A stretch of DNA of 64,000 bases, taken from assembly GCA_033344915.1 (NCBI GenBank), contig JAWPML010000001.1, positions 1,112,369 to 1,176,368 on the forward strand, written 5' to 3'. Of the stretch, positions 37,533 to 45,371 are shown one piece after another (position 1 is the first letter of the stretch; every line of letters begins with the position of its first letter). The translations under genes were made by a program, and so were the position numbers. Under the pieces are notes generated by a model, which worked only from the letters and a program-made list of their open reading frames with translations, was not told the DNA's origin and did no database searches. This DNA comes from Acidimicrobiales bacterium (GTDB lineage: Bacteria > Actinomycetota > Acidimicrobiia > Acidimicrobiales > Aldehydirespiratoraceae).

Positions 37533-37538
37533 TACAAT
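37533..37538 (+). promoter_or_regulatory. -10 element (TACAAT) of rplU-rpmA
   Basis: TACAAT ends 9 bases before the rplU ATG and matches the hexamer in front of cysM. It would give an almost leaderless ribosomal-protein transcript. Confidence 0.6.
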
Positions 37539-37547
37539 TGCCGACCT

Positions 37548-37856
37548 ATGTACGCAGTAGTGAAGACCGGCGGTAAGCAGTACCGCGTCGAGGAAGGCCA
37601 GACCCTCGAGGTCGAGCGCCTCGGCGAGCCCGGCACCGACGTGAGCCTCGACCCCGTGCTGGTCGTCGACGGCGAAACCGTCCTCGCGACCCCTGATCAG
37701 CTGAAGGGCGCCTCCGTGTCCGCCACGGTCCTCGAAGAGGTCAAGGGCCCCAAGATCAACGGGTTCGTCTACAAGAACAAGTCGAACAACCGGAAGCGCT
37801 ACGGCCATCGGCAGACGCTGGCTCGTATCGAGATCACCGGTATCACGAAGGGCTGA
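37548..37856 (+). CDS. rplU: Ribosomal protein bL21
   Basis: A 102-residue large-subunit protein with the family start YAVVKTGGKQYRVEEGQTLEV and the signature KNKSNNRKRYGHRQTLARIEI. The frame is open upstream to 37473 but overlaps the end of the RNase gene and lacks similarity, so the ATG at 37548 is used. rpmA follows after 6 bases. Confidence 0.97.
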   Translation: MYAVVKTGGKQYRVEEGQTLEVERLGEPGTDVSLDPVLVVDGETVLATPDQLKGASVSATVLEEVKGPKINGFVYKNKSNNRKRYGHRQTLARIEITGITKG

Positions 37857-37862
37857 TCGACC

Positions 37863-38114
37863 ATGTCGAAGACCAAGGGCGGCGGGTCGACCCGCAACGG
37901 CCGCGATTCCAACAGCAAGCGCCTCGGCGTGAAGGTCTATGACGGCGGCCAGGTGCTCGCCGGCGCCATCATCGTCCGTCAGCGTGGCACCCGGATCCAC
38001 CCGGGCGAGAACGTCATGAAGGGCGGCGACGACACCCTGTTCGCCACCGCCGACGGCAAGGTGAAGTTCGGGCAGCGGCGCGGCCGCAAGCTCGTCGACA
38101 TCATCCCCGGCTGA
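37863..38114 (+). CDS. rpmA: Ribosomal protein bL27
   Basis: An 83-residue protein beginning with the flexible N-terminus ([20 protein letters not shown]) that reaches the peptidyl-transferase centre, followed by [20 protein letters not shown]. There is no cleavable Firmicutes-type extension. It is the last gene of the rplU-rpmA pair and converges with the dGTPase-like gene 9 bases away. Confidence 0.97.
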   Translation: MSKTKGGGSTRNGRDSNSKRLGVKVYDGGQVLAGAIIVRQRGTRIHPGENVMKGGDDTLFATADGKVKFGQRRGRKLVDIIPG

Positions 38115-38123
38115 GCCGGCGCG

Positions 38124-39245
38124 TCAGTCGACGCCGCGGGGAAGCCGTTCAACCGAGAGACCGAGCCATTCGCCGGCGGCCCGTCGCGCGTAGCGGTCGG
38201 TCATGCCCGCGACCCACTCGACGGACGCCCGGCGCCGTCCCGCCTCGCTGTCGTCGACGAGCAGCCGCGCGGGAATGCGGGTGGGATCGGCGGCCAGGAA
38301 CTCGACGAGGCCCTGGAGCATGTCGACCACCAGGGCGGCCTGCTCGCGTGACTCCGGCCGCAGATAGATGCGCTCGTAGTTGAACGCCCGGAACGCGGCG
38401 AGTGCCTCGGCGAGATCGGGGGTCATCCCGATGCGGCCGGTCGCCTCGGTCGCGTCGATCATGGCGCCGATGAACGCGGCGAGCTGGGTGCGCCGACTCG
38501 CCCCACAGCGCTCGAGGACCAACTCGGGTAGCTCGTCGGTGCGCACGACGCCGGCCGTGGCCGCGTCCTCGAAATCGTGACAGACGTAGGCGATGCGGTC
38601 CGCCCAGCTCACGACCTCGGCTTCGGGCGTGGACGGCGCCGGGCGTGACCAGGAGTGGTTGCGAATCCCGTCGAGGGTCTCCACACAGAGGTTGAGGGGG
38701 GTGAGGGTGACGTCGGCCCCCCACACCGCGTGGTCGAAACCGGTGTCGAGGTAGGGCGCGAGGGCGTCCTCGCTGGCATGACCGCCCGGCCCGTGGCCAC
38801 AGTCGTGGCCGATGGCGATCGCCTCGGTGAGCGGCACGTTGAGCCCGAGGGCCCGGCTCACGCTGCGGGCCACCTGGGCGACCTCGAGGGCATGGGTCAG
38901 GCGGGTGCGCTGGTGATCGTCGGGGAAGACGAAGACCTGCGTCTTGCCGGCGAGGCGCCGGAAGGCGGACGCATGGAGGATGCGGTCCCGGTCGCGTTCG
39001 AAACACGTGCGGGTGCGATCCGGCGCCTCCTCGATCGCGCGATCTCCGGCGCCACCACTCCGCGTGGCACCGGCGCGCAGCGACTGGTCCTCGATGGCCT
39101 CGCGCGCTTCCCGGTCCAGGCCCGGACCGCTCGCCACGACCGCGTGCGAATCGGCGTGCGCCACCTCGACACCATCTTCGTCGTGACCGCGCATCGTGGC
39201 GCCCCAGCCGTGTTGTCGCTCGGTGAGATCGTCGGTGGCAGCCAT
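38124..39245 (-). CDS. dgt: Deoxyguanosinetriphosphate triphosphohydrolase-like protein
   Basis: A 373-residue HD-domain hydrolase. The start RDRDRILHASAFRRLAGKTQ, the first metal His in RTRLTHALEVAQVAR, the HD pair in IGHDCGHGPGGHASEDAL and the distal Asp in SWADRIAYVCHDFEDA are family features. Such enzymes cut dNTPs to nucleoside and triphosphate. The first 75 residues are polar and not conserved; later starts (for instance ATG at 39192) are possible. It converges with rpmA. Confidence 0.88.
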   Translation of the reverse strand: MAATDDLTERQHGWGATMRGHDEDGVEVAHADSHAVVASGPGLDREAREAIEDQSLRAGATRSGGAGDRAIEEAPDRTRTCFERDRDRILHASAFRRLAGKTQVFVFPDDHQRTRLTHALEVAQVARSVSRALGLNVPLTEAIAIGHDCGHGPGGHASEDALAPYLDTGFDHAVWGADVTLTPLNLCVETLDGIRNHSWSRPAPSTPEAEVVSWADRIAYVCHDFEDAATAGVVRTDELPELVLERCGASRRTQLAAFIGAMIDATEATGRIGMTPDLAEALAAFRAFNYERIYLRPESREQAALVVDMLQGLVEFLAADPTRIPARLLVDDSEAGRRRASVEWVAGMTDRYARRAAGEWLGLSVERLPRGVD

Positions 39246-39408
39246 CGGCGGGAGCCTAACCGCCCACCCGGGTGGGTCGTTCGACTCAGTGACCCGGGCC
39301 TCTTCGGCCAGAAATTGGGGCCCGTTGGCTCAACCACACGCCGTGAGCTGCCGACACTCTGAAGAGATGGCACGAGCCATCTTTTCTAGTGGTCGAGTGG
39401 GAGAGCCG

Positions 39409-40002
39409 ATGCGTTGCCGACGCGGGCGAGGAGAACGAGGAGCGACCCTGGTCGAATCGGCGTTGATCACGCCCGTGCTCCTGCTCTTCGTGTTCGGCAT
39501 CTTCGAGTTCGGATTCGCCTTCCGCGACTATCTCGCCGTGTCCAACATCGTGCGTGACGCAGCCCGCGAGGCGAGCGTGGCCGGCAACGCCACCGATGCC
39601 GACTACCGGATCCTGCGCGCCGTGGATCGAGCTGCTTCGGCGCTGCCCGATGGTTCGATCGACCGCCTGATCGTCTTCGAGGCGACGAGCGCCGAGTCCA
39701 CCCCGCACGCCGACTGCATCGCCGGCACCTCCCGGGGCCCGACGGGAAGTGAGCGGTGCAACGTCTACGACGCCTCGCACCTCTCGCTTGCGGAGGGCGA
39801 GTTCCTGTGCGCACCCCTGCCGGCGCCACCGGACCCGGACTACTACTTCTGCCCGACCGACCGTGACGTCATCGTCGGCAACCTCGACTATGTCGGCATC
39901 TGGGTGCAGGTGACGCACGAGTACATCACCGGACTGTTCGGCGACACCGTGACGTTCACCGATCAGATCATCCTCAAGCTCGAGCCCCAGGACCACTCAT
40001 GA
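39409..40002 (+). CDS. TadE-like pseudopilin (second Tad locus)
   Basis: A 197-residue protein: basic start, RGATLVESALITPVLLLFVF as the TadE signature (Glu at +5-like position after Gly-Ala), helix continuing to about residue 35, then NIVRDAAREASVAG and an extracytoplasmic domain with four cysteines (ADCIAG, SERCNVY, EFLCAP, YYFCPTD). ATG 39409 is chosen because GGGAGAG lies just upstream; an earlier in-frame ATG at 39367 sits in AT-richer, probably non-coding DNA that contains a GATGGC/GCCATC inverted repeat. It overlaps the next gene by 4 bases. Confidence 0.8.
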   Translation: MRCRRGRGERGATLVESALITPVLLLFVFGIFEFGFAFRDYLAVSNIVRDAAREASVAGNATDADYRILRAVDRAASALPDGSIDRLIVFEATSAESTPHADCIAGTSRGPTGSERCNVYDASHLSLAEGEFLCAPLPAPPDPDYYFCPTDRDVIVGNLDYVGIWVQVTHEYITGLFGDTVTFTDQIILKLEPQDHS

Positions 40003-40604
40003 TGCGACGGCTGATCAACCGGGCGCGGCAGCGCCGGCTCGACGGCGACAAGGGCGTGGCGATGGTCGAGATGGCCATCGTGGCCCCGTTCCTCGCCCTC
40101 ATCGTGGCCGGCATCGTCGAGTACGGAACCCTGTGGCGCGACGACCTGACCGTGACGAGCGCGACCCGTTCGGCGGCGCGTGTGATCTCCAACGCCGGTG
40201 ACACGGAGGGTGCCGACTACGAGGGCATCCAGTCGCTCCGAGCGGCGCTCGAGTCGATCGACGGCGTGACCATCGAGGGAATGCTCGTCTACAACGCCTC
40301 GGCGGTCGACGGCGAGCCGAACTCGTCGTGTTTCCTCGGCGACAACCCGGTGAGCAGCACGGGATGGTGCAACTACTACAGCGCCGCCCAGATCCAGTCG
40401 TTGACCCCCGCCGACTTCTCGGCGTGCACCGGCCCGGACGCCTCGTGGTGCCCGACCGGACGTGACGACAACCAGACCGGCGGCACCGACAAGGTCGGTG
40501 TCTGGGTGCGGATCAACCGCGAGTACTTCACCGGCCTGATCCCGGGCGACGGCGTCACCATCACCGACTTCTCGGTCATGAACATCGAACCGGAGCCATC
40601 GTGA
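39999..40604 (+). CDS. TadE-like pseudopilin (second Tad locus)
   Basis: A 201-residue paralogue of the preceding protein: GDKGVAMVEMAIVAPFLALI with the TadE Glu, helix to GIVEYGTLWRDD, then SATRSAARVISNAG and a domain with four cysteines in matching order (SSCFLG, WCNYY, SACTG, WCPTG). The shared C-terminal pattern (GVWVRINREYFTGLIPGDGV against GIWVQVTHEYITGLFGDTV) shows the two genes are a tandem duplication. They would form heteromeric minor pilins. Confidence 0.8.
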   Translation: MMRRLINRARQRRLDGDKGVAMVEMAIVAPFLALIVAGIVEYGTLWRDDLTVTSATRSAARVISNAGDTEGADYEGIQSLRAALESIDGVTIEGMLVYNASAVDGEPNSSCFLGDNPVSSTGWCNYYSAAQIQSLTPADFSACTGPDASWCPTGRDDNQTGGTDKVGVWVRINREYFTGLIPGDGVTITDFSVMNIEPEPS

Positions 40605-42112
40605 ACCGTTCCACCCGCACCCCCCGCGAGTTCGCCCGCGATGCCGGCTACGCCGTCGTCATGACGGCGCTCATCCTCGTTCCGTTGCTCGGCTTCGCCG
40701 GCTTCGCGGTGGACGTGGGTGCCTGGTACAGCCGGGCCGCGTCCCTCCAGCGTGCCGCGGACGCGGCGGCGCTCGCCGGCGTCGTCTGGCAGCCCGACTT
40801 CTCGACCGCCGAGACGGAGGCCCGGGCCGCCGCGGCGCGCAACGGGTTCACCCACGGGGTGGACAACATCGAGGTGCTCGTCACCAATGCCGGTACCCAC
40901 CAGCTGAAGGTCGAGATCATCGACACCGACGCGGAGATGTTCTTCGCCAGCCTGTTCCTCGACAACGTGACGATCGGGCGCCATGCGATCGCCGAGTACG
41001 CGGAGCCCGTCCCCCTCGGATCGCCGGCCAATGTGATGGGGTTCGGGACGGAGTCGATCGGAGGGGAGGCGCCCTCGTACGCCTGGACGGCGATGATGGG
41101 TCACTGCACCCACTCCGCCTACGGCGACCTGCTGAGCCTCATCGCCGACGACGACTTCAGCAACAACAACAACGACTGCGGGACCCGGGGGACGAATCCG
41201 TACCACGAGGACGCGGGCTACGAATGGATCATCGAGATCCCGACGGCATCCAATGTCGACATCAACATCTGGGATGTCGGCAACTGCAAGAACTCGGATC
41301 GTCCGGTCAACGCGGCCCAGAACGACGACTACGACACCGCGATCCAGTTCCGATTGTTCGCCCCCGACAACACACCGTTGACCTTCGCCGACAATCCGCA
41401 GTACGGCTCGACCGTCATCGGCGCGGACCAGGTCGGGTGCGGTGTGTGGACGACGCTCTGGACCACGAACGGGACGCCGGGGCAGTGGGTCCTGCGCACG
41501 GCGATCCTCGACAGCGACGACGAGCAGCTGTTCGACGACGAGGGGGGACCCGACGAGGGTGGCCAGAACTACTTCTCGATCTGGGCCGACTCGCCGGTGA
41601 CGACCAACTACTGCCTGACCTTCGCCGACGCGAACTGCCCGGGCGTCTACGCCAACCAGTGGATGCCGGTGCGAACCCAACCGCCGACCGACGGCAGTGC
41701 GCCGGCCGAGTTCTACCTGGCCGAGATCGAACCGCAGCACCAGAGCAAGACCCTGATCATCTCGCTGTGGGACCCGGGCGAGGGCATGGAGTCGATGGAG
41801 GTGCTGGATCCCAACGGTGATCCCGTGGACTTCACCTACTCGACCGCCTATTCGGTCAAGGGCACGCCGGTCGGCGTGTCGACCCCATCGCTCTGCGGAA
41901 ACGGCGTCGACCCGTACTGCCTGTGGGTCACCGGCGCCGTCTGGGACGGCCAACTGGTGCGGATCGAAGTGCCACTCGCCGGTCTCGACTGGGGCAGCTA
42001 CCCGAACGACTGGTTCAAGGTGCGCTACACGCTCATCACCGGGCAGACGTCGGCTGACTGGACCACCTGGGGTGTCGAGGTCGTCGGCGACCCCGTCCGC
42101 CTGCTCGAGTAG
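40601..42112 (+). CDS. TadG-like pilus protein with large extracytoplasmic domain
   Basis: A 503-residue protein. Residues 15-80 match the Tad/TadE-G N-terminal domain (AGYAVVMTALILVPLLGFAG, FAVDVGAWYSRAASLQRAAD, AAALAG). From about residue 130 follows a 370-residue domain with eight or more cysteines and many aromatic residues (NVDINIWDVGNCKNSDRPVN, YWADS-like and SIWADSPVTTNYCLTFADAN segments), probably beta-rich and adhesive. TadG in other systems anchors or tips the pilus. GTG 40601 overlaps the upstream stop. The gene ends the second Tad locus, before obgE. Confidence 0.75.
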   Translation: MNRSTRTPREFARDAGYAVVMTALILVPLLGFAGFAVDVGAWYSRAASLQRAADAAALAGVVWQPDFSTAETEARAAAARNGFTHGVDNIEVLVTNAGTHQLKVEIIDTDAEMFFASLFLDNVTIGRHAIAEYAEPVPLGSPANVMGFGTESIGGEAPSYAWTAMMGHCTHSAYGDLLSLIADDDFSNNNNDCGTRGTNPYHEDAGYEWIIEIPTASNVDINIWDVGNCKNSDRPVNAAQNDDYDTAIQFRLFAPDNTPLTFADNPQYGSTVIGADQVGCGVWTTLWTTNGTPGQWVLRTAILDSDDEQLFDDEGGPDEGGQNYFSIWADSPVTTNYCLTFADANCPGVYANQWMPVRTQPPTDGSAPAEFYLAEIEPQHQSKTLIISLWDPGEGMESMEVLDPNGDPVDFTYSTAYSVKGTPVGVSTPSLCGNGVDPYCLWVTGAVWDGQLVRIEVPLAGLDWGSYPNDWFKVRYTLITGQTSADWTTWGVEVVGDPVRLLE

Positions 42113-42149
42113 GCGCCGGAATTACCACGAGACGGCGGCGACATCCCCG

Positions 42150-42155
42150 TAGCCT
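42150..42155 (+). promoter_or_regulatory. Leaderless-type -10 (TAGCCT) of obgE-proB
   Basis: TAGCCT ends 6 bases before the GTG start of obgE, within an inverted CCCCG/CGGGG pair (42145-42149 and 42158-42162). Confidence 0.55.
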
Positions 42156-42161
42156 TGCGGG

Positions 42162-43403
42162 GTGTCGTCGTTCGTCGATGAGTGCAACATCAACGTGAAG
42201 GCCGGAGACGGGGGCGCGGGTTGCGTCGCGTTCCGGCGCGAGGCCCACGTCGCCAAGGGCGGTCCCGACGGCGGCGACGGCGGCGACGGTGGTTCGATCT
42301 GGTTCGTGGCCGACCTCAATGTCGCGTCGCTGTTGGCCTTTCGTGACCACCCGCACCGCAAGGGTGAGAACGGCAAGCACGGGAGCGGTTCGAACCGCCA
42401 CGGCGCCCGGGGCAAGGACCTCGAGGTGGCGGTGCCCGTGGGCACCGTGGTCCTGGACCACGACACGCGCGAGCCGCTCGCGGACCTCGTGAACCCGGGC
42501 GACCGGTGGCTCGCGGCCCGGGCCGGCGAGGGCGGTCGGGGCAACGCCCGCTTCCTGTCGAACAACCGCCGGGCTCCCTCGTTCGCCGAGCAGGGCGAGC
42601 ACGGCGAGGAACGCTGGCTCCGGCTCGAGTTGAAGCTGCTCGCCGACGTGGCGATCGTCGGCTTCCCGAACGTCGGCAAGTCCACACTGATCAGCCGTCT
42701 GTCCGCGGCGAAGCCGAAGATCGCCGACTATCCGTTCACCACGCTCGAGCCGAATCTGGGCGTCGTGCGCACCGATGACGACTTCGAGATGGTCCTCGCT
42801 GACATTCCGGGGTTGATCGAAGGGGCGAGCGACGGCAAAGGGCTCGGTCACCGATTCCTGCGCCACGTCGAGCGCGCCCGCGTGCTGCTGCTGCTGTTGG
42901 ACCTCGCGCCCTACGACGGCGTGTCGCCCGAGGAGCAGGAACGGGTCCTTCTCCAGGAGCTCGGGAACTACCGACCCGATCTGCTCGAGCGACCCCGTCT
43001 GGTGGTCGGCAGCCGCGTCGACATGGCTCCCGACCATTCCTTCGACGGACCGACGGTGTCGTCGATGACCGGTGAGGGGCTCCGGGAGCTCGTCGGCCGC
43101 CTCCGCCGGCTCGTGGAGGAGGCCCGTCAGGAGGTGCCCGTCGGCGAGGCGATCACGATCCATCATCCGGTGTCGAGCGAGATCGAGTTGACCCGCCACG
43201 ACGACGGCTCGTGGGAGGTGCTCGGCCGCGCCGCCCGCCGGGCGGTGGCCCTCAGCGACCTCACCGACGACGAGGCACTGGCCTACGCGCAGACCCGACT
43301 CCAGCAACTCGGCGTCAACACGGCGTTGGCCCGCGCCGGAGTCCAGACCGGCGACGAGGTTCGCATCGGCGATTTCGCGTTCGAGTACGAAGAGGACGCA
43401 TGA
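42162..43403 (+). CDS. obgE: GTPase Obg/CgtA
   Basis: A 413-residue ribosome-associated GTPase. The glycine-rich Obg fold (NVKAGDGGAGCVAFRREAHV, GGPDGGDGGDGGSIW) is at the N-terminus; the G domain has G1 GFPNVGKST at 167-175, G2 FTTLEPNLG, G3 DIPGLIEGA. The expected G4 (NKxD) is replaced by SRVD at 284-287, and G5 is SSMTGEG. An OCT domain (SWEVLGRAARRAVALSDLTD) ends the protein. Start is GTG 42162 with a leaderless-type promoter. It overlaps proB by 4 bases. Confidence 0.95.
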   Translation: MSSFVDECNINVKAGDGGAGCVAFRREAHVAKGGPDGGDGGDGGSIWFVADLNVASLLAFRDHPHRKGENGKHGSGSNRHGARGKDLEVAVPVGTVVLDHDTREPLADLVNPGDRWLAARAGEGGRGNARFLSNNRRAPSFAEQGEHGEERWLRLELKLLADVAIVGFPNVGKSTLISRLSAAKPKIADYPFTTLEPNLGVVRTDDDFEMVLADIPGLIEGASDGKGLGHRFLRHVERARVLLLLLDLAPYDGVSPEEQERVLLQELGNYRPDLLERPRLVVGSRVDMAPDHSFDGPTVSSMTGEGLRELVGRLRRLVEEARQEVPVGEAITIHHPVSSEIELTRHDDGSWEVLGRAARRAVALSDLTDDEALAYAQTRLQQLGVNTALARAGVQTGDEVRIGDFAFEYEEDA

Positions 43404-44506
43404 GCGAGCACCGCACGATCGTCGTCAAGGTGGGCACGTCCTCGATCACCGACGACGACGGGGTGATCGACCGCGCCGCGATCGCGAAGCTGTGTGACGA
43501 GGTCGCTGCCGTGCGGGAGGCCGGTCACCGCGTCGTCGTGGTGACCTCCGGGGCCATCGCCGCCGGCCTGCCGGAGATCGGCCTCGGTGGCCCGAACCGG
43601 CCGACCGACACGATCACGCTCCAGGCCGTCGCCACCATCGGCCAGGTGGCGCTCATGGGTGTGTACCGGGAGGCGCTCTCGGCCCACGGGCTGATCGCCG
43701 GTCAGGTGTTGCTCGTCCCGCTCGACTTCATCGTCCGGACCCAATACGTCCACGCCGGGCAGACGCTCGTACGGCTGCTCGAGTTGGGCGTCGTCCCGGT
43801 CGTGAACGAGAACGACGCGATCGCCGACGACGAGATCCGCTGGGGGGACAACGACCGCATCGCCGCCCTCGTGGCCAATCTCGTCGACGCGGATCAGCTG
43901 ATTCTCCTCACCGACACGCCGGGGGTGTTGACCGCCGATCCGCGGGTCGATTCGACGGCCTCACTCATCGAGGAGATCGTCGAGATCGATCACCAGACCG
44001 AGGCACTCGCCGGCGGCGCCGGCTCGGCCCGGGGGAGCGGAGGCATGGCGTCGAAGCTCACCGCCGCGAAGATCGCGGCGTGGTCGGGGGTGTCGTCGGT
44101 GATCGCCCACGCAGACCGGGACGGGGTCGTGCAGGACGCCGTGGCCGGTGTCGCGGGTGTCGGTACGGTCGTCCGGGCCCGCGAGAACCGTTTGCCGGCT
44201 CGCAAACTGTGGATCGCCTTCGCCGTGATCGCGCGGGGTTCGGTCGTCGTCGACGCCGGGGCGCGGTCCGCGCTCGAGCGGGGCAAGTCCCTGCTGGCCG
44301 CCGGTGTGCGGGAGATCATCGGCGACTTCGACGCGGGGGCGCCCGTCGAGGTGATCGACACCGATGGAGAGATCTTCGCCAAGGGCCTCGTCCGCCACAC
44401 GGCCACCGAGCTCCGTGCTGCCGCCGGTCGACGCAGCGACGACCTCCCGGCCGGCGCGCCGCACATCGTCGTGCACGCGGACGACCTCGTCGCGCTGCCC
44501 CGCTGA
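43400..44506 (+). CDS. proB: Glutamate 5-kinase
   Basis: A 368-residue kinase for the first step of proline synthesis. The amino-acid kinase domain begins IVVKVGTSSITDDDG and includes NENDAIADDEIRWGDNDRIA and LLTDTPGVLTADPRVD. GSGGMASKLTAAKIAAWSGV binds nucleotide/glutamate. A C-terminal PUA domain (RGSVVVDAGARSALERGKSL) is present. ATG overlaps the obgE stop. The second enzyme, proA, lies 3.3 kb away on the same strand. Confidence 0.96.
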   Translation: MSEHRTIVVKVGTSSITDDDGVIDRAAIAKLCDEVAAVREAGHRVVVVTSGAIAAGLPEIGLGGPNRPTDTITLQAVATIGQVALMGVYREALSAHGLIAGQVLLVPLDFIVRTQYVHAGQTLVRLLELGVVPVVNENDAIADDEIRWGDNDRIAALVANLVDADQLILLTDTPGVLTADPRVDSTASLIEEIVEIDHQTEALAGGAGSARGSGGMASKLTAAKIAAWSGVSSVIAHADRDGVVQDAVAGVAGVGTVVRARENRLPARKLWIAFAVIARGSVVVDAGARSALERGKSLLAAGVREIIGDFDAGAPVEVIDTDGEIFAKGLVRHTATELRAAAGRRSDDLPAGAPHIVVHADDLVALPR

Positions 44507-44539
44507 TCCGCCCCGGCGGCGGTACCGGCCGCGGCCTGG

Positions 44540-45331
44540 CTACTCGGAGGCGGGTTCTTCGGCGGCCTCGGTGGCCGTCTCGCTGATCGCCTCGACCGGG
44601 GAGGCCGCGGACTCGATACCGAGCTCTTCCTTGATGCTGGCGAGCCGGCTGTGGGCCTCGACGTTGCGGGCGGCCTTCTCGATCTCGAGCATCTGGGTCT
44701 CGACGTTGCCCTCGGTCAGCTCGGCGTGCGCCTTCGCCTTCGCGTAGCGGGCCTCGATCTTCTCGCGGACCTCGTTGAAGGTCGGCACGTCCTCGCCGAC
44801 GGCCTCGGACAGCGTGTTCATCGCCTGGTTGACGCTCTCCTGCATCTTGGCCTGGTCGAGCTGGCTGAGCAGGGCCTGCTTCTCGGTGAGCTTCTTCTGG
44901 AGGAGGTCACTGTTCTGATCGACGGCGTTCTTGGCCTGTTCGGCTGCCTCGGAGGCCTGGAAGTGGAGGCTCTTGAGGCTCTCGATCTCACCCTCGAGAG
45001 TGAGGAGGCGGTTGGCGAACTGTTCGGCGGCGTGGGTGTAGTTGTCGCCCTTCTCCTCGTTGCCCGACGAGTAGGCGTCGTCGGCCATCGTGACGGCCTG
45101 GCGGGCGTTGCCGTTGACCCGCTCGAGCTCCTCGATGGCCCGGTTGAGGCGAAGCTCGGTCTGCTTCTGGTTCGCGATGACGTTGGCCGCCTGCTGACGC
45201 AGCCGCTTGTGCTGGTCCTTCGCCTCCGTGATCGCCTGCTCCAACTGCACTTTCGGGTCGGCGTTCTCCTCGAAATTGCCCGAGAGCCTCGCGACGAGGT
45301 ACTTCCAACGCTTTTTCAGATACTGGAGCAT
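44540..45331 (-). CDS. pspA: Phage shock protein A / IM30 family
   Basis: A 263-residue protein that is almost entirely coiled coil: QYLKKRWKYLVARLSGNFEE as the membrane-binding N-terminus, NADPKVQLEQAITEAKDQHK, then long heptad-rich helices to about residue 220, and an acidic, Ala/Glu/Ser tail. ESCRT-III-like PspA/Vipp1 proteins protect the cell membrane under stress. ATG 45331 is chosen because the family starts there. It follows murJ on the same strand with 40 bases between, consistent with an envelope operon. Confidence 0.88.
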   Translation of the reverse strand: MLQYLKKRWKYLVARLSGNFEENADPKVQLEQAITEAKDQHKRLRQQAANVIANQKQTELRLNRAIEELERVNGNARQAVTMADDAYSSGNEEKGDNYTHAAEQFANRLLTLEGEIESLKSLHFQASEAAEQAKNAVDQNSDLLQKKLTEKQALLSQLDQAKMQESVNQAMNTLSEAVGEDVPTFNEVREKIEARYAKAKAHAELTEGNVETQMLEIEKAARNVEAHSRLASIKEELGIESAASPVEAISETATEAAEEPASE

Positions 45332-45371
45332 GGCGTCGATCGTAGTTCGTGAAGCGTAGGACGCACGGTCG

